Of a stretch of 64,000 nt of DNA, positions 61,795 through 64,000 are shown piece after piece; the stretch's first letter is position 1, and each line of letters begins with the position of its first letter. Both the position numbers and the translations under genes were made by a program. The stretch comes from Penelope pileata. Its lineage: Eukaryota; Chordata; Aves; Galliformes; Cracidae. The stretch is from NCBI GenBank assembly GCA_013396635.1, contig WBMW01000177.1, forward strand, positions 1 to 64,000, read 5' to 3'. A model generated the notes under the pieces. The model saw only the letters and a list, made by a program, of their open reading frames with translations. It did not search any database and had not been told where the DNA came from.

Positions 61795-62503
61795 TATCCT
61801 AGTCTCACCCCTTCCTGTGGATGGGAGGTGAGGAAAGCTGGGTTGCACTACGTCCATTGCCAGAATTCAGCGCTCGAGTCTGCGGAGCAGAGTGGCCGCC
61901 TGTAGGCTCAGGCACGTGGGCTATCTACAGAATTGTGTATGGGACTGTGTGTGTGGTAATCCTGTGCTGCAGCATGCCCCGAGGACTGTGCTTCTGTGTA
62001 AGAGAAAGAAATCTTACCTTAGTGCAAAAAGAACAGATAGCCTTCCCAGAGCTTCTCTGTGAATGAAAATACTTCCCAACAAAACGTTCTTCCTCTGTGG
62101 TTTCAACTGAATCAACAAGTTCTTCTCAGTAGTAGAGCACCAGCAGCATTTATTCTCTTGCTACCCTGAGAAACTTCTCCGTGTGAAAAAGTAACTTGCC
62201 CACGAGGTTCTTGGTAGAGCTGAGCAGGAGCTGCTTAGCAGGCAGGTCCTTGAGTCCCAGTGTGGTCGCTCAGCTTGGTGCATTTTGTTTTTTAATGCCC
62301 AGAGTATAAACCCCAAAGTTTCGTGGGGTAGTCAAAAATGGAAACCCCATTAGGCACGCAATCTTAACTAATAGTTTTGCGGGAGCAAGTCGAGCAAGTC
62401 GTGGTCACTATTTATGAATAAGGGGATATAATTAAAAAGTAGTTTATTATATATTTTTATCCTTTTTTTGGTACAATAATAAATCCATAAGGGTTACTGT
62501 CTT
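61795..62503 (+). other. SHB: Likely SHB 3' untranslated region
   Basis: The sequence follows the TAA stop without further splice sites that would keep coding. It becomes AT-rich towards the end and contains ATTAAA at 62431 and AATAAA at 62478, followed by a T/G-rich stretch, the usual arrangement for cleavage about 15-25 nt after the signal. The end point is therefore an estimate. A longer 3' UTR reaching further downstream is possible. Confidence 0.6.
62478..62483 (+). terminator. AATAAA polyadenylation signal candidate for SHB
   Basis: A canonical AATAAA lies 684 nt after the stop codon in AT-rich sequence, with T/G-rich DNA downstream. It is the only canonical hexamer I saw on the + strand in the first 2 kb after the stop. 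An ATTAAA at 62431-62436 is a weaker alternative. Confidence 0.6.
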
Positions 62504-64000
62504 CATTTGCAAGTTTCATTCATAGATGCAGGTGGCTAATTCTGTCTGGGGAAGTTGCACCCTGATGTTTTAAGTAGTTGAGAATGAATCATTTTAATAT
62601 GTGGGCTAGTATTTATGCATGAGGGTGGTCAAAGGCTTTTATAAGGCTTTTGTAGGCAAAATCTTCACTTGCTTATTTCATCTGGAGCAAACAGTTGTCA
62701 CACTGAGGTAGCAGGCATGCAGGTGTGTGCTGTACTGCCCTTCCACAGGCTGGCGTTCACAGCTGTGCAAATGGGAACAGTAGTGTGTAGCAGAGCAGAA
62801 ATTTAGTTTTCCAGCATACAAGACCTTCTTAGAACACGGTCCCTCGACACACACTTTCTGGCCAGTGTTGATCTTTCCCACGAGCAGAAGTCCCCTGCTG
62901 TATTTCATACACTGCCAGCAAGAAGCACTGCAGAAGCTGCTCTCTACCTCAGTCCTGCCAACTCGGTGCCCATCCACTTGAGAGGTATTTGGTACGTGCT
63001 CTGTGTGCTCGTTGAATGCGATAAGTGAAAAACCATAATTGTGCAGAAATTGGAACTGGGGATTCAATAGCCCGGTAGTCCTCACTTTGTGCCATCTCCC
63101 ACCTATATCTAGAGTGTTGTGCATTAACCTATCAGCTGTTTTAGTAGCAAACTGGTTTCATGCAGTTTAGGTATTTTACAGACTGCAAAAGGACTGTGAA
63201 ATTGTGTGTTATTTAATTCAGCTTTTCTTTCCTTTCTTTTATGTATGCTTAGAAGTGCAAATCTGAAAAATGTAATGGAATAATCACTTACTGCCTGTAA
63301 AAGTAGTGCTTCACTGTATTGTCTAATCTGATAAGAACCTGAAGGATGTCACATGCAATGTCATCAGTGGTGAATGTTCTGCTGCCTGTCGTTTAAGCCT
63401 GCCTTGTTCTGTTTAGGACATCCAACACAGTTTGAACAGGAGCGGACCACATGTACATGAGGAGCCCAGTGTCATTCTGTGTAGCAACAGCAGTGGGTCA
63501 AGCTGTCCCTATCTCACACAGAATTCAAAGGCAGAGGTTCTTACTGGTTTTCTGAGAGAAGGGTCGTACAATGAAGTTTACAAAGAGACAACATTCCTCT
63601 CCAAGTGAAACCAAACGTCCTCCCCCCTCTTTTTCTTTTCTTTTTCTTTTTTTTAATGTTCTCACCTACATGCACTTTGCATTTCCCTAATGTCTTCACA
63701 AGACTCTTCATTCTCCTCATACAATCACCCAATTAACAAGAGTACACAGGCAGTTCAGCATATTGGTGCCAGTGCAGGACTTCATGGAGGCAGAGCTCTC
63801 ACAGATTAAGAATCAGACTGCGTCTGCTGCTGTCTGTTTTACTGCCTGTGTGGCTCTGGACACCCTCATGCCTCCTGGGAGAGAAGGCTGTCATGCTGCC
63901 TCCTTCACATGTTGAAGTGCATTGTTGAGGATCTGCCATTGTTGCTGTTCTGCAGGCTGTTTTTCTTCTGCAGTGGAAAAGTAAGCCCCTGCTCTCTCTG
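62504..64000. other. Downstream flank of SHB, no gene recognised
   Basis: No coding exon with family resemblance was found. A 148-codon minus-strand open frame at 62678-63124, with about ten cysteines, has no recognisable domain and may be chance or the antisense of an extended 3' UTR. A CT-rich and T-rich tract lies near 63615-63655. No CR1 or RNA gene was recognised. Confidence 0.5.

Noticed and set aside
1..64000. CRISPR arrays, operons, tRNA, rRNA or prophage-like systems
   Set aside because: No regularly spaced repeats, no cloverleaf candidates noticed by eye, and the exon-intron and CR1 content marks this as vertebrate nuclear DNA.

Overview
The window looks like single-copy, intron-rich bird genomic DNA, most likely galliform (chicken-like). 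It has dispersed CR1 LINE fragments at about one per 6 kb, an endogenous-retrovirus solo LTR, vertebrate GT-AG exon-intron structure, AT-rich introns, and no prokaryotic or dense coding signal. Almost all of the open frames are short chance frames in introns or remnants of CR1 reverse transcriptase. Placement on the Z chromosome would fit the known correspondence of human 9p with avian Z, but that is inference. The one gene I can support is SHB (Src homology 2 domain-containing adaptor protein B), on the + strand. Five coding exons are visible: 12719-12836, 33962-34177, 42899-43067, 48059-48178 and 61611-61794. They join in a continuous reading frame of 268 codons plus TAA at 61792-61794, and every boundary has AG/GT splice sites. 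By comparison with mammalian SHB they are exons 2 to 6. The large first coding exon (N-terminal proline-rich part) and the promoter lie to the left of the window. The encoded segment holds the tyrosine-containing linker motifs followed by the C-terminal SH2 domain. Layout: 1-12718 is the end of intron 1, with three CR1 fragments, an unclassified short repeat present twice (the second copy flanked by a perfect 19-bp direct repeat), and a GC-richer stretch with the longest open frame. 12837-33961 is intron 2 (21.1 kb), with four CR1 fragments and an assembly gap at 31359-31396. 34178-42898 is intron 3, with a very decayed long CR1 and a younger CR1 next to a short CpG-rich tract. 43068-48058 is intron 4, which carries a 791-bp antisense solo LTR only 229 bp beyond exon 4. 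48179-61610 is intron 5, with two CR1 tails. 61795 to about 62500 is a likely 3' UTR ending near an AATAAA at 62478. The rest is downstream sequence with no recognised gene. The most unusual observations are the 19-bp-TSD insertion at 7242-7397 (a copy of sequence 1.5 kb upstream that lacks a 110-nt internal piece) and the antisense solo LTR pointing back through SHB exon 4. No wholly new molecular system is evident.
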